Below, one piece after another: positions 27,315-36,431 of a stretch of 64,000 nt of DNA. The number at the start of each line of letters is the position of its first letter. Positions within the stretch are counted from its first letter, which is position 1. The stretch lies in assembly GCA_022511425.1 (NCBI GenBank), contig JAFLRO010000002.1, positions 1 through 64,000 on the forward strand, read 5' to 3'. A program made the translations under genes and the position numbers. The notes beneath the pieces were generated by a model. It was not told the origin of the DNA, did no database searches, and was given only the letters and a program-made list of their open reading frames with translations. The DNA is from Acetatifactor sp. GTDB taxonomy: Bacteria > Bacillota > Clostridia > Lachnospirales > Lachnospiraceae.

Positions 27315-27929
27315 ATGAGCGATTATGCAGTGATAGCGGAAACGGGAAACGCAATAGTGCAGCTTCTTCGAAAGGAACTGGTACCGGATATTATTTCAGA
27401 CAGTGCAGGAATTGGTCTGGCATCGCCTGCGGACAGGGGGGATATGGTGCTTTGCGTTCACCTGTACGATGTGAGCGAAAGCGATACATACCGTGTGAGT
27501 GGAATGATATCGGACGGGACGGACAGACAAAAATTTCCTCCGATTCATCTGACATTGTCCTATCTGATCACGGCATTTTCTGCCGGCGACGTGAAATTCC
27601 GTTCCGGGGAAGAGCAGAGGATACTTGGTAAGGTAGCTCAGGTATTGCGTGATTATCCCACTCTGAATTTGAATACGATGGAATTTGGCGGGGGGAACGA
27701 AGAAGACAGAATCAGGATAGAAATCATGAAGGCAGACGCGGAAGAAAAATCAAAGCTATGGTCCTTTCCAAATCTTGCACCAAAGCTTTCACTGTTTTAC
27801 CGGGTTGGGCCTGTAGCCCTGGAGTCTGCCAGGACTGAGAAAGTTAAGCGAGTACAGGAAATTGAATTCAGACAGGACATTACAGCTAAGCCTTTTGCTA
27901 AACTGTTTCGGCGGAAACGGCAGGAGTGA
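27315..27929 (+). CDS. DUF4255-type eCIS tail terminator (Pvc16-like)
   Basis: MSDYAVIAETGNAIVQLLRKELVPD...DMVLCVHLYDVSESDTYR...PPIHLTLSYLITAFS. Confidence 0.9.
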   Translation: MSDYAVIAETGNAIVQLLRKELVPDIISDSAGIGLASPADRGDMVLCVHLYDVSESDTYRVSGMISDGTDRQKFPPIHLTLSYLITAFSAGDVKFRSGEEQRILGKVAQVLRDYPTLNLNTMEFGGGNEEDRIRIEIMKADAEEKSKLWSFPNLAPKLSLFYRVGPVALESARTEKVKRVQEIEFRQDITAKPFAKLFRRKRQE

Positions 27930-27969
27930 CTTAAAGATATGCCGCGAATGCGGGGGAGTGTGAGGAAAA

Positions 27970-28743
27970 ATGAAATACATGACAATAGGACTTAAAAGAA
28001 AGGTATCGCTGGCTCTGCTTCCCATTGATGACTTTACGGATCGGATTATTACGGGATCTTGGCTGCGCGTATACACAACGGAAGAAAACATTTCTTCCAT
28101 CCGAAAGCCGGACGGCTATCACATATTTTGTGATCTTGCAGGCAGCGAAGTGGAAATCTGCCTGGAGGGGCCGCTTTACCAGAAGCAGGTTTTCAAGCTG
28201 CCTATAGAGGAGGAACCCAGAATCTATCAGGTGAGGATGCTTCCGGGAACCAATTATCCTCTTCCACGGGGAGCGACGATTATCCGCGGCACATTGCCAA
28301 AAGGCAATGTGCTCAGGTTATTTTTACCTAAGCAGAAAAGGAACTGTAAGCTTCTGTATGATTATGATCCCGATGTACAGGGAACAGAGCTGTTCTTATT
28401 TCGACCCTATGAGCTGTCTCTGGAAGGAAAAAAACTTTGTATCTGCGGGAGTGAAAAGAATATGGAATTTTTCCAGGTATCGGATCAAAGGGGAAATATC
28501 TGTACTTTAGAGCATCCGCTCTCAAGGGCTTATCGGAAAACAGATACAAATGTATATCAGGTGTACGAGGCTGCTGCCGGAGAAGACGGGAGTTTTTATC
28601 TCCCCCTTGCCGGTCTGACGGGAGCTGAGCCCTGTGTCTGCATTCTGGTGGATGAAGAAGGGATAGAGAAGGTTTGTGAAATTACGCTCACAGCCGGAAT
28701 AGAGAATCGAATTGCAGAAGATATCTGGAAGGAGGAAGCATAG
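27970..28743 (+). CDS. Uncharacterised eCIS-operon protein
   Basis: Intact ORF between DUF4255 and PAAR-like genes, start and stop tightly packed. Confidence 0.6.
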   Translation: MKYMTIGLKRKVSLALLPIDDFTDRIITGSWLRVYTTEENISSIRKPDGYHIFCDLAGSEVEICLEGPLYQKQVFKLPIEEEPRIYQVRMLPGTNYPLPRGATIIRGTLPKGNVLRLFLPKQKRNCKLLYDYDPDVQGTELFLFRPYELSLEGKKLCICGSEKNMEFFQVSDQRGNICTLEHPLSRAYRKTDTNVYQVYEAAAGEDGSFYLPLAGLTGAEPCVCILVDEEGIEKVCEITLTAGIENRIAEDIWKEEA

Positions 28744-29133
28744 ATGGGATTTGGAGTTTTTGGCGGCGCAACGCTTATGTGCAGCTTTGGAATGGCGCCT
28801 TCTACCCTGACGGTACTTCCGGCATGCCGAGTGATGGAAAAGATGCCCATGGCCAGTATTATGGATCAAGTGCCTATGGTCAATATTCTTCCCTTCGGCA
28901 TGTGCAGTTCTATGGCAAATCCCACCGTGGCCTCCGCGACCGCTGCCGCAATGGGAGTGTTGACTCCGATGCCATGCATTCCTGTCACTGCAGCTCCCTG
29001 GGCGCCGGGAAGTCCAACCATTATGGTGGGTGGAAAACCGTGCTTGAATGACAGCAGCCAATGTATGTGTGCTTATGGTGGAGTGATAAAGGTACAAAAT
29101 CCCGGCACAACGGGTGTACAAGTTAAATCTTGA
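28744..29133 (+). CDS. PAAR-like (DUF4280-type) tip protein
   Basis: GATLMCSFGMAPSTLTVLP...ANIL-like NILPFGMCSSMANPTVA...PMPCIPVTAAPWAPGSPTIMVGGKPCLNDSSQCMCAYGGVIKVQNPG. Confidence 0.88.
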   Translation: MGFGVFGGATLMCSFGMAPSTLTVLPACRVMEKMPMASIMDQVPMVNILPFGMCSSMANPTVASATAAAMGVLTPMPCIPVTAAPWAPGSPTIMVGGKPCLNDSSQCMCAYGGVIKVQNPGTTGVQVKS

Positions 29134-29160
29134 GATTGAAAGGAAGAAAAGAGGTGTGGA

Positions 29161-30153
29161 ATGGGTCAGATAATGATATATGGATTAGTAGTATTAGCGG
29201 TATTTGCAGCAGTGATGTCAGTGTGTTTTCTTGTGCAGCGACACAGGTGCCGCAGACTGTTGCAGTCGCTTGAGGATAGCCGTCGCAGAGAGGAGATGGC
29301 CGGAAAAAGAGAGCGTATTTACAGCGCAATGCTTCCGTGCAGGCTTCTTCAACTATTTAAGCAGGGGGAACTGGAAAAGCTGCAAATAGGCGAGCAAAAG
29401 AGTGTAAAGGCAGCAGTCCTTTCCTATAATATCCCCGGCTTTGCCAGGATTGTCCGACAGCAGAGCGCTGAGGAAATATTCCGCTTTGTAAACAAAAGCT
29501 TAAATCTTGTGGTTCCCTGTATCCTGTATCAGGAAGGGGAAATTGATGAATATGTAGATGCGGGTTTGTCAGCTTTTTTTCTGAGCGAACCGGAGAGAGC
29601 TCTATGCTGTGCAGTTTCTGTCTGTGATGCTTTGAATCAGACCGGCATTCGGGAATTGTATTCTATCGGGCTGACCTACGGCGATATCATGGTGGGAATG
29701 GTAGGGCATGAGAGGCGCTTTGAGACTCTGACAATCTCAGAGACAACAGGACTGGCAGAATTTCTGCAGGAACTGGCTGTACGCTTCCGAGCCAGAATAC
29801 TGGTCACAGGAAGCCTTAAGGAGCAGATTCCCGATTTTGATAAGAGCTATAACAGCCGGTACCTGGGTAGTATTTATCTTAAGACCGCCAGACTTAACGA
29901 GGAAATCTACGATGTGTATGACGGGGATGAACCGGCAGATAAAAACGGAAAACGCAAGACACGACTGCTGTTTGGAAAGGGTGTGGAGCTTTTTCAAAAT
30001 AAAAATTTTGAGGACGCCCGGCTACATTTTATTGAAGTGTTGAAGGCCAATCGTATGGATGGTGCAGCGAAAGAATACCTATATCTCTGTAACAGATATA
30101 TTGCTGGAAAGGATACGGGAGAGGACCCTCCTACTTATCTGGATGTCTATTGA
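29161..30153 (+). CDS. Membrane-anchored class III adenylate/guanylate cyclase-like protein, probably catalytically degenerate, with TPR-like tail
   Basis: N-terminal TM; VLSYNIPGFARIV...EYVDAGLSAFF...GLTYGDIMVGMVGHERRFETLTISETTGLAEFLQEL; C-terminal TPR-like. Confidence 0.75.
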   Translation: MGQIMIYGLVVLAVFAAVMSVCFLVQRHRCRRLLQSLEDSRRREEMAGKRERIYSAMLPCRLLQLFKQGELEKLQIGEQKSVKAAVLSYNIPGFARIVRQQSAEEIFRFVNKSLNLVVPCILYQEGEIDEYVDAGLSAFFLSEPERALCCAVSVCDALNQTGIRELYSIGLTYGDIMVGMVGHERRFETLTISETTGLAEFLQELAVRFRARILVTGSLKEQIPDFDKSYNSRYLGSIYLKTARLNEEIYDVYDGDEPADKNGKRKTRLLFGKGVELFQNKNFEDARLHFIEVLKANRMDGAAKEYLYLCNRYIAGKDTGEDPPTYLDVY

Positions 30154-30189
30154 CATCGGGGAAGGTATCAGGTGTTGGGAGATTGGGCG

Positions 30190-31563
30190 ATGAAAACGAC
30201 AATTGATGGACTGCTGGATGCGAGATCGGTTTCTAAGGAAGATACAGTCTATTTTCTGGCAAAAGACGAAGTAAATCATTTTCCCATGACGGCAGGTGAT
30301 TTTTTTAAGATAGAGCCAGCGGAAAAATGGCGGGGAGATTCCTGGCCGGAGAACCTTTTTCAGAGAAAGATGGAAGAGAAGAAAGGGGATCCGGTATATC
30401 AGGAATTGCTCAGGATGACAGAGGAGATTAAGGCGCGGATACATAGAATCAAAATAGAAGACCCCAAGGGCTACGGACACATGGCACAAATTCGCAGCCT
30501 GCGGTTTGTGAAGCACAGTATCGAGAATGCGCTTAAGGAACTCGAATTGAATTATCAGTCGGAAGTGCAGCGTGAGATGGCCAAGATCTACGGTATTTGG
30601 GGTAGGAAACTGCTTGTGTATAAGAACACGGTCTGTCTGGGCAGCTTTGAAGATTTGGAGAGTCAAATCCCACGCCTGAGAGAAGTACGGATTAAATGGA
30701 TACGTGAGATACCTCTTTTGCTTAAGAATGTTGATGACATTTGCAGCGCTGTTGATCAGAACATTCCCATTGGACTGGTAGGTGGGCCATGTCTGTTTGG
30801 ACTCTACGAGGTGGAGATTGTAATACAGCATAAGGATGGCGAGCGGTTTTCCTATGATTTCTCCAGCGGCCATCATTATGACCGAATTGGTCAAAAGACA
30901 TATGAATTTGCTGACCATGTAGAGCAATATTACCGTAAAATTCAAGGCATTCATTTTGTTAATTGGAAAAAAGGGGTGACAAGTCAGGAATTTGAAAGTC
31001 TTGAGGTACTGTTTGACGTGGGCGCCGTGCTGGGAGCCAAGGTGGCTGTAGTGATTCCGGATATTTCTTATCTGAAATATTTATCTACAGTCATTACACC
31101 TCTGGATAATGCCGTCAAATTACAGGCAATGGAAGAATTCCGTTTGGAAGCTCACAGGATTGCAGATCTGTATCTCACCAAAATTGAAGAGCTGAAACAA
31201 CAGTATCCGGATGTAACTGTCAGGGTACTGCATGACAGGGATAAGGAGGCATGCGAAATATTTCATGCCAGGCGGGAGGCATTTTTCCGGAAATCAGGAT
31301 TGATTCACAGACTGACCGCCAGGCGGGCGAAGACGGATGCTGTTTTTGACTATATCTCTATGTTGGCGCTGCCTTACTATTTTTGGGAGACGCCTCAAGT
31401 CATCCAGATAGATAATCTGGACGAGACAGATTCTTTTCGAAAGTGCAGGAAGGTGCATAAGGGGGCATTTTCTTTGTCGGCAGTTCTTTATCCGGAGAAG
31501 CTTAGTGAAAATGGGGAGCAGACTATTTTCAATGCGCCGCTTAAGTATAAAGACTATATGTGA
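30190..31563 (+). CDS. Uncharacterised soluble protein of the eCIS operon
   Basis: Intact ORF, 37 bp after the cyclase-like gene; no Walker A or TM seen. Confidence 0.6.
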   Translation: MKTTIDGLLDARSVSKEDTVYFLAKDEVNHFPMTAGDFFKIEPAEKWRGDSWPENLFQRKMEEKKGDPVYQELLRMTEEIKARIHRIKIEDPKGYGHMAQIRSLRFVKHSIENALKELELNYQSEVQREMAKIYGIWGRKLLVYKNTVCLGSFEDLESQIPRLREVRIKWIREIPLLLKNVDDICSAVDQNIPIGLVGGPCLFGLYEVEIVIQHKDGERFSYDFSSGHHYDRIGQKTYEFADHVEQYYRKIQGIHFVNWKKGVTSQEFESLEVLFDVGAVLGAKVAVVIPDISYLKYLSTVITPLDNAVKLQAMEEFRLEAHRIADLYLTKIEELKQQYPDVTVRVLHDRDKEACEIFHARREAFFRKSGLIHRLTARRAKTDAVFDYISMLALPYYFWETPQVIQIDNLDETDSFRKCRKVHKGAFSLSAVLYPEKLSENGEQTIFNAPLKYKDYM

Positions 31564-31589
31564 GACAGTTGGTGTAAACGAGGTATAAC

Positions 31590-34500
31590 ATGAAGGCTTT
31601 ACACAGATTGAAAGAATATGTTAAAATAAGAAAAATGCTTTGGACGGACGGAGTGCTGTTGCTGTTGCTTTTGTTAGGCTGTTATGTCTATCAGAGGGAA
31701 AATGCCGGGTATTCTTTGTTACCGGATCCGGAAGTGACGTTGATCAATCCTTATCTGGCTCAGAGTGATGGGCAGGGGAATGTCTTTGTGATAGACGATG
31801 AGAGATCTCGGGTAGTGAAGATTAATTCTCAGGAAGAAGTGGAATATCTGCTGAAAAGCACCGGACAGGAGTCGGACATTTTTTCCTATCTGGAGGATAT
31901 AGAAGCTGATCCGTCGGGGAATATTTATCTGCTGGATGCCAGCTGGGATGAGACGGGCTCGGCAGTGGCCAGGGAAGCTATCCTTGTCTATGATGTACAG
32001 GGAAAATATGTGGACACTTTGTTTGAAATCACTTATGAGGATGAATTTGTAGATAAACACAAGCTGTTTGCGCTGTCCTTCTGGGATCAGGCGCTGTATT
32101 TTGTGGCGTCGGAGCAGGAGGGGTTTTATCTGTGCCGGGTGTTGGTAGAGACAAAGCATGTAGAGCGGGTGGCGTTTTACGAATATGACAATGCATTTAA
32201 TCTGATTCAGGATTATTCTTTGGATGATAATATAGCCACAGTCTATGCACTGGACAAGCGGGGAAGGCTTTTAAAGGGAACAGACGGTGTACTGACAGTA
32301 TTGTATGACACTGCAACGGATCCGGCTTATACAGGAAAGACAGCGCTTTATCGTCTGGCAGCGGGCGGAAACCATTTGGTCTATCTGGCAGATATCAGGC
32401 AAAACAAGCTGTATCGCTACAAGGAAGGAGCGGAAAGCCTGGAGATTTTTGCGGATCAGGGACAAGTCTTAAGCATAACCTCCGCATTTGCCCAGGATGG
32501 CAGAACTATCCTGGGAATTTTGCTGGATTCGCAGGTTCAGATATGTCGGGTGGATTCTTTTGACCGGGGGGAGGATGAACCCGTTGTAATCATACCTCAG
32601 ATCAGCGGAAATACCTTTCATAAGTCTTCCTCTTACCTGTTGCGGGAGACAGTCTTTCAGCTGCTTATTCTGGTTGCTGGATTGGCTTTGCTGTGGCTGG
32701 GGATTCGCGTGATGATTCTTCTATCTGGAATTCATCTGTCCGAGGTACAAAGGAACGGACTTTTGGCAGCGGGCACTGCTGCTGTAGTGGCCGCAATTAT
32801 TGTAATGAAGCTGTTAAATCAGTTTGCGAACGTTTACCGTGAGGAACTGGTGGGAAAGCTTTACATTCTGGCACATACTATCAGTGGCATGGTGGATGGA
32901 GACGGCCTGAGGCGGATACGCACTTCCGAGGACTATATGAACGAGGATTATCAGGCTCTGATGGCGGTGTTGGAGAAAGGGATGAACCGAGAGGATACCT
33001 ACGTTCAGGAGATGTACTGTAACGTGCTGCGTTACGAAAATGGCAAGGGGTTTGCCATTGCTTATCTGGACAACTCCATTGGTACTTATTTCCCAAGAGA
33101 GGACGAGGAGACCCAGCAGCTGGCCCGTATTTATAAGACCAAACAAGAGATGCAGAATGAAATAAATGATGCCACAGGGTCGTATATTTATGTATTTGTA
33201 CCCGTGTTAGACGGGCAGGGCAGGGTTGCCGGAGTAATCGAGGTGGGTACCACAACATATGTGATATCCGCCAGCGTTAAGCAGATGAAACGTTCTATTT
33301 TAATCACCCTGGTCCTTGTGATTATGATTGTTGTTGCACTGTTTGGGGAAATTCTTTCTTATTGCGAATGGAGAGCCAGATACCGGAAGAATATGGAGGT
33401 GGTGCAAAATGCCGGGAAGCCGCGGATTCCTTTGCATTTACTACGGCTGAGTATATTTGTCACATACACGGCATTTAATGTGGCAAGTTCCTTCATGCCT
33501 GTATATGCGGCCAGTTTTGTGACAAATGATATGGGACTACCCAGGGAGTTTGCCGCTTCATTGCCAATCACTCTGAATCTGATTTTTGTGGGGGTGACAT
33601 CCCTATTCTGCGCACCTCTTTTACGGAGATTTCCCTTCCGGTTGGTGGCTTCGGTGGGAGCGGCGGTCAGTATGTGCGGTGATATGACTCTGTTTCTGGG
33701 AAAAAGCTATTATTTTCTTGTGTTGGGGCTTAGCTTGAACGGCATTGGCATGGGGGTAATCACCAACTCCATGAATATGTTTATTGCCGGAGTTTCACAG
33801 GAGGATGTGAGGACGGAGGGTTTTTCCCTGTTCAATGCGGGAAGTCTTTCAGGCGCTGCCTGCGGGATGATGCTTGGAGCGTCTCTGGCAGGTGCTGTGG
33901 GACAGCGCAAGGTATTTAGCTGTTCGGCCATAGTATGGGCTTTGGTCATGCTGCTGTTTGTGTTCTTGGGAAAGTCTTTGGACAGCGCTTGGGAAGGAAA
34001 AAGGCGGCAGAAGAAAAATGTGGGAGCATTCCTGTCTTCCAGAGGTGTCTTACCATACATTCTGTTTATCCAGGTTCCCTATGTGCTCATCAATAGTTTT
34101 GTGTATTATTATGTTCCTATCTATGGGAATGCTCAGGGATTCAGCGAGAGCATAGTGTGTCTGCTTCTGATGCTACATTCATTGTGCAGTGTGTATTTAA
34201 GCGTAGGCGTAACGAAATATATGAGCAGTAAATTCGGGCAGGGAGCAATTTATCTTTCCGGCGGACTGGCGCTGGCATCACTCTTACTGTTTGGATTTTA
34301 CAGTACAGTTCCCGTACTTCTGACGGTTTTGCTGCTGTTGGGATTTGCGGGCAGTTTTGGAGTATCGGTGCGTCAAACGTATTTTACAAGGCTTTCCGGT
34401 GTACAAGAGTATGGGGAGGAATCGGCCATGGGGGTCTATAATCTCATGGACAATTTGGGCGGCTCGGCAGGACCGATGTTGTTCGGGGCCGTCATGGGTG

Positions 34501-34601
34501 GAACCAACCCATTTTCGGGATTGGCAGTCCTGGCAGCAGTGTCAGGAGCGCTAAACGGTATTTTTGCGATGGGTAAATTTATTGATGATCGGGAGGTTTA
34601 A
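31590..34601 (+). CDS. Beta-propeller / CACHE-like sensor / MFS transporter chimeric membrane protein
   Basis: N-terminal TM, NHL-like region (GNVFVIDDERSRVVKINSQ, GNIYLLDASWDE), two TMs, CACHE-like segment (DGDGLRRIRTSEDYMNEDYQ...YIYVFVPVLDGQGRVAGVIEVG), then MFS-type multi-TM C-terminus. Confidence 0.75.
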   Translation: MKALHRLKEYVKIRKMLWTDGVLLLLLLLGCYVYQRENAGYSLLPDPEVTLINPYLAQSDGQGNVFVIDDERSRVVKINSQEEVEYLLKSTGQESDIFSYLEDIEADPSGNIYLLDASWDETGSAVAREAILVYDVQGKYVDTLFEITYEDEFVDKHKLFALSFWDQALYFVASEQEGFYLCRVLVETKHVERVAFYEYDNAFNLIQDYSLDDNIATVYALDKRGRLLKGTDGVLTVLYDTATDPAYTGKTALYRLAAGGNHLVYLADIRQNKLYRYKEGAESLEIFADQGQVLSITSAFAQDGRTILGILLDSQVQICRVDSFDRGEDEPVVIIPQISGNTFHKSSSYLLRETVFQLLILVAGLALLWLGIRVMILLSGIHLSEVQRNGLLAAGTAAVVAAIIVMKLLNQFANVYREELVGKLYILAHTISGMVDGDGLRRIRTSEDYMNEDYQALMAVLEKGMNREDTYVQEMYCNVLRYENGKGFAIAYLDNSIGTYFPREDEETQQLARIYKTKQEMQNEINDATGSYIYVFVPVLDGQGRVAGVIEVGTTTYVISASVKQMKRSILITLVLVIMIVVALFGEILSYCEWRARYRKNMEVVQNAGKPRIPLHLLRLSIFVTYTAFNVASSFMPVYAASFVTNDMGLPREFAASLPITLNLIFVGVTSLFCAPLLRRFPFRLVASVGAAVSMCGDMTLFLGKSYYFLVLGLSLNGIGMGVITNSMNMFIAGVSQEDVRTEGFSLFNAGSLSGAACGMMLGASLAGAVGQRKVFSCSAIVWALVMLLFVFLGKSLDSAWEGKRRQKKNVGAFLSSRGVLPYILFIQVPYVLINSFVYYYVPIYGNAQGFSESIVCLLLMLHSLCSVYLSVGVTKYMSSKFGQGAIYLSGGLALASLLLFGFYSTVPVLLTVLLLLGFAGSFGVSVRQTYFTRLSGVQEYGEESAMGVYNLMDNLGGSAGPMLFGAVMGGTNPFSGLAVLAAVSGALNGIFAMGKFIDDREV

Positions 34602-34605
34602 ACAG

Positions 34606-36258
34606 ATGGAGAAGAATATTAAAAATAAAAAGAAACTGAGCCGGAAGATGACTGCCATATGCGTTGTATTTGTACTTGTTTTAAGCGTCACGCTAGGACT
34701 GCTGGGCGTTTATACATACAGAGAGAATGTCACGAAGCGTTATGAGCAATATGCGGAAACTGTCCTCAGGCTAGCCGATAGCTATATTGATGTCGGGGAT
34801 ATGATTTGGTGTATCGAAACGGGATATAAGACGGAGCCTTATGTTTGGACACAGATGCAGTTAAATAATATCAAGTACCGCTCCAATGTGGAATATCTCT
34901 ATGTGATTCAACCCCTGAGTACAGCGGAAATTGATAATGCCATGTATGTCTGGAATGCGGTGACACCAGAGGAACTGGAAACCTACCAGGAAATTAACTC
35001 TCTGGGGGATCTGTCGGGGGAAGGTTTTACCGGTAAGATGGCAGAAGCTTTTATGACAGCAATTGGCGGAGAGGATGAGATTACTTTTTACGCCAACAAT
35101 ACGGCGGACTTCGGCTATATGCTGACGGGAATGTATCCCCTGCGGGATGTGGATGGTCAGGCTAGAGCGCTGGTCTGTGTGGATATTTCCATGAATCAGA
35201 TATCTCAGGATATTATGCAGTATATCTTGTTCGTTTTGTGCGGAACACTGCTGGTGGGAGCGGTTTTTCTTATCGTACTTCTGCGTCTGGTGAATAAAAG
35301 CGTGGTATCCCCTGTGATCCGGATGTCCCGCAGCACGGAAGATTTCGTGCAGCAAAGCAACAGTGAGACAGATCCTTCCAAGCTGTTGTTTCAGGATCCG
35401 ATGGTGTCCACCAAAGATGAGATTCAGCTGCTTTCAGAGAATCTGAAGGAAATGACCTCCCGGCTGGTAGTGTATATGGGCAATCTGCAGGAGGCAGCTG
35501 CGGACAAAGAGCGCATTGCCGCGGAATTGAATGTTACTGCTGATATTAAGTCCAGCATGCTTCCCAGTGTGTTCCCGGCTTTCCCGGAAAGGACGGAATT
35601 TGAAATCTATGCAAAGCTTCAGACAGCCAGTGAAATGAGCGGAGATTTTTACAATTTCTTTCTCGTAGACCAAAACCATCTGGCGGTAGTGATCGGCAAT
35701 GTGAATGGATTCGGAATTCCGGCAGCCCTTTTGACCGTGATCACACAGACTCTGATCAAGAATTATGCAAAACTGGGTTTTGAGCCGGAAAAAGTCTTTA
35801 CCGAGGTAAACAATCAGCTCAGCGAGAGCAATGAGGGAATGACAACCACAGCTTTTATGGGCATTCTGGATCTGACAAGCGGCACTTTCTCCTATGTGAA
35901 CGCGGGGCACTGTGCTCCTTATCTGAAGCATGCAGGGGGAGAGTTTGAACAATTGCCTGCCAAGGACTGTTTTGTGCTGGGAAGTATGGCCGGTGTGCCA
36001 TACTGGCAGCAATCGGTGCAGCTTGCGCAGGGTGACATGCTGTTCCTCTATACGAAGGGATTGATTGAAGCAGAGAATAGGGAGCAGGTACAGTACAGTC
36101 TGGACCACATGCATATGCGGCTGAACCAGAACCTTGGTGAAGCCTATGAACTTCAGGATATTCTGGGTATGATGGAGCGGGATGTAAAAGATTTTATGGG
36201 AGAGGAGCCCGCTAAACAGGATATCACCATGCTGATGCTTAGGTATTTTGGTATTTAA
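34606..36258 (+). CDS. CACHE-like/HAMP SpoIIE-family (PP2C) phosphatase domain protein, possibly a pseudophosphatase
   Basis: TM-extracellular-TM-HAMP; ASEMSGDFYNFF...VVIGNVNGFGIPAALLT...LYTKGLIEA...KQDITMLMLRY. Confidence 0.85.
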   Translation: MEKNIKNKKKLSRKMTAICVVFVLVLSVTLGLLGVYTYRENVTKRYEQYAETVLRLADSYIDVGDMIWCIETGYKTEPYVWTQMQLNNIKYRSNVEYLYVIQPLSTAEIDNAMYVWNAVTPEELETYQEINSLGDLSGEGFTGKMAEAFMTAIGGEDEITFYANNTADFGYMLTGMYPLRDVDGQARALVCVDISMNQISQDIMQYILFVLCGTLLVGAVFLIVLLRLVNKSVVSPVIRMSRSTEDFVQQSNSETDPSKLLFQDPMVSTKDEIQLLSENLKEMTSRLVVYMGNLQEAAADKERIAAELNVTADIKSSMLPSVFPAFPERTEFEIYAKLQTASEMSGDFYNFFLVDQNHLAVVIGNVNGFGIPAALLTVITQTLIKNYAKLGFEPEKVFTEVNNQLSESNEGMTTTAFMGILDLTSGTFSYVNAGHCAPYLKHAGGEFEQLPAKDCFVLGSMAGVPYWQQSVQLAQGDMLFLYTKGLIEAENREQVQYSLDHMHMRLNQNLGEAYELQDILGMMERDVKDFMGEEPAKQDITMLMLRYFGI

Positions 36259-36431
36259 ATAAAAATGGAATAAGCCCGGAAACTCCCCATTTTCTGTTAG
36301 ACATTAACGGTGTCTGATGATAAAATATCAATGATATAGCAGAAAGCAAGCGTGATATCCGGTGGCATCTCTGACAGGGAGACGGCCGGGAGGGTGGAAG
36401 CATCTGCCTGTGAAAGGGGTGTGGGACAGAT

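Noticed and set aside
11193-29133. Prophage or R-type tailocin interpretation of the contractile tail genes
   Set aside because: No capsid, portal, terminase, integrase, holin or endolysin genes; two tube proteins, DUF4255-type and PAAR-like proteins and Pvc11/12-like baseplate genes fit eCIS better
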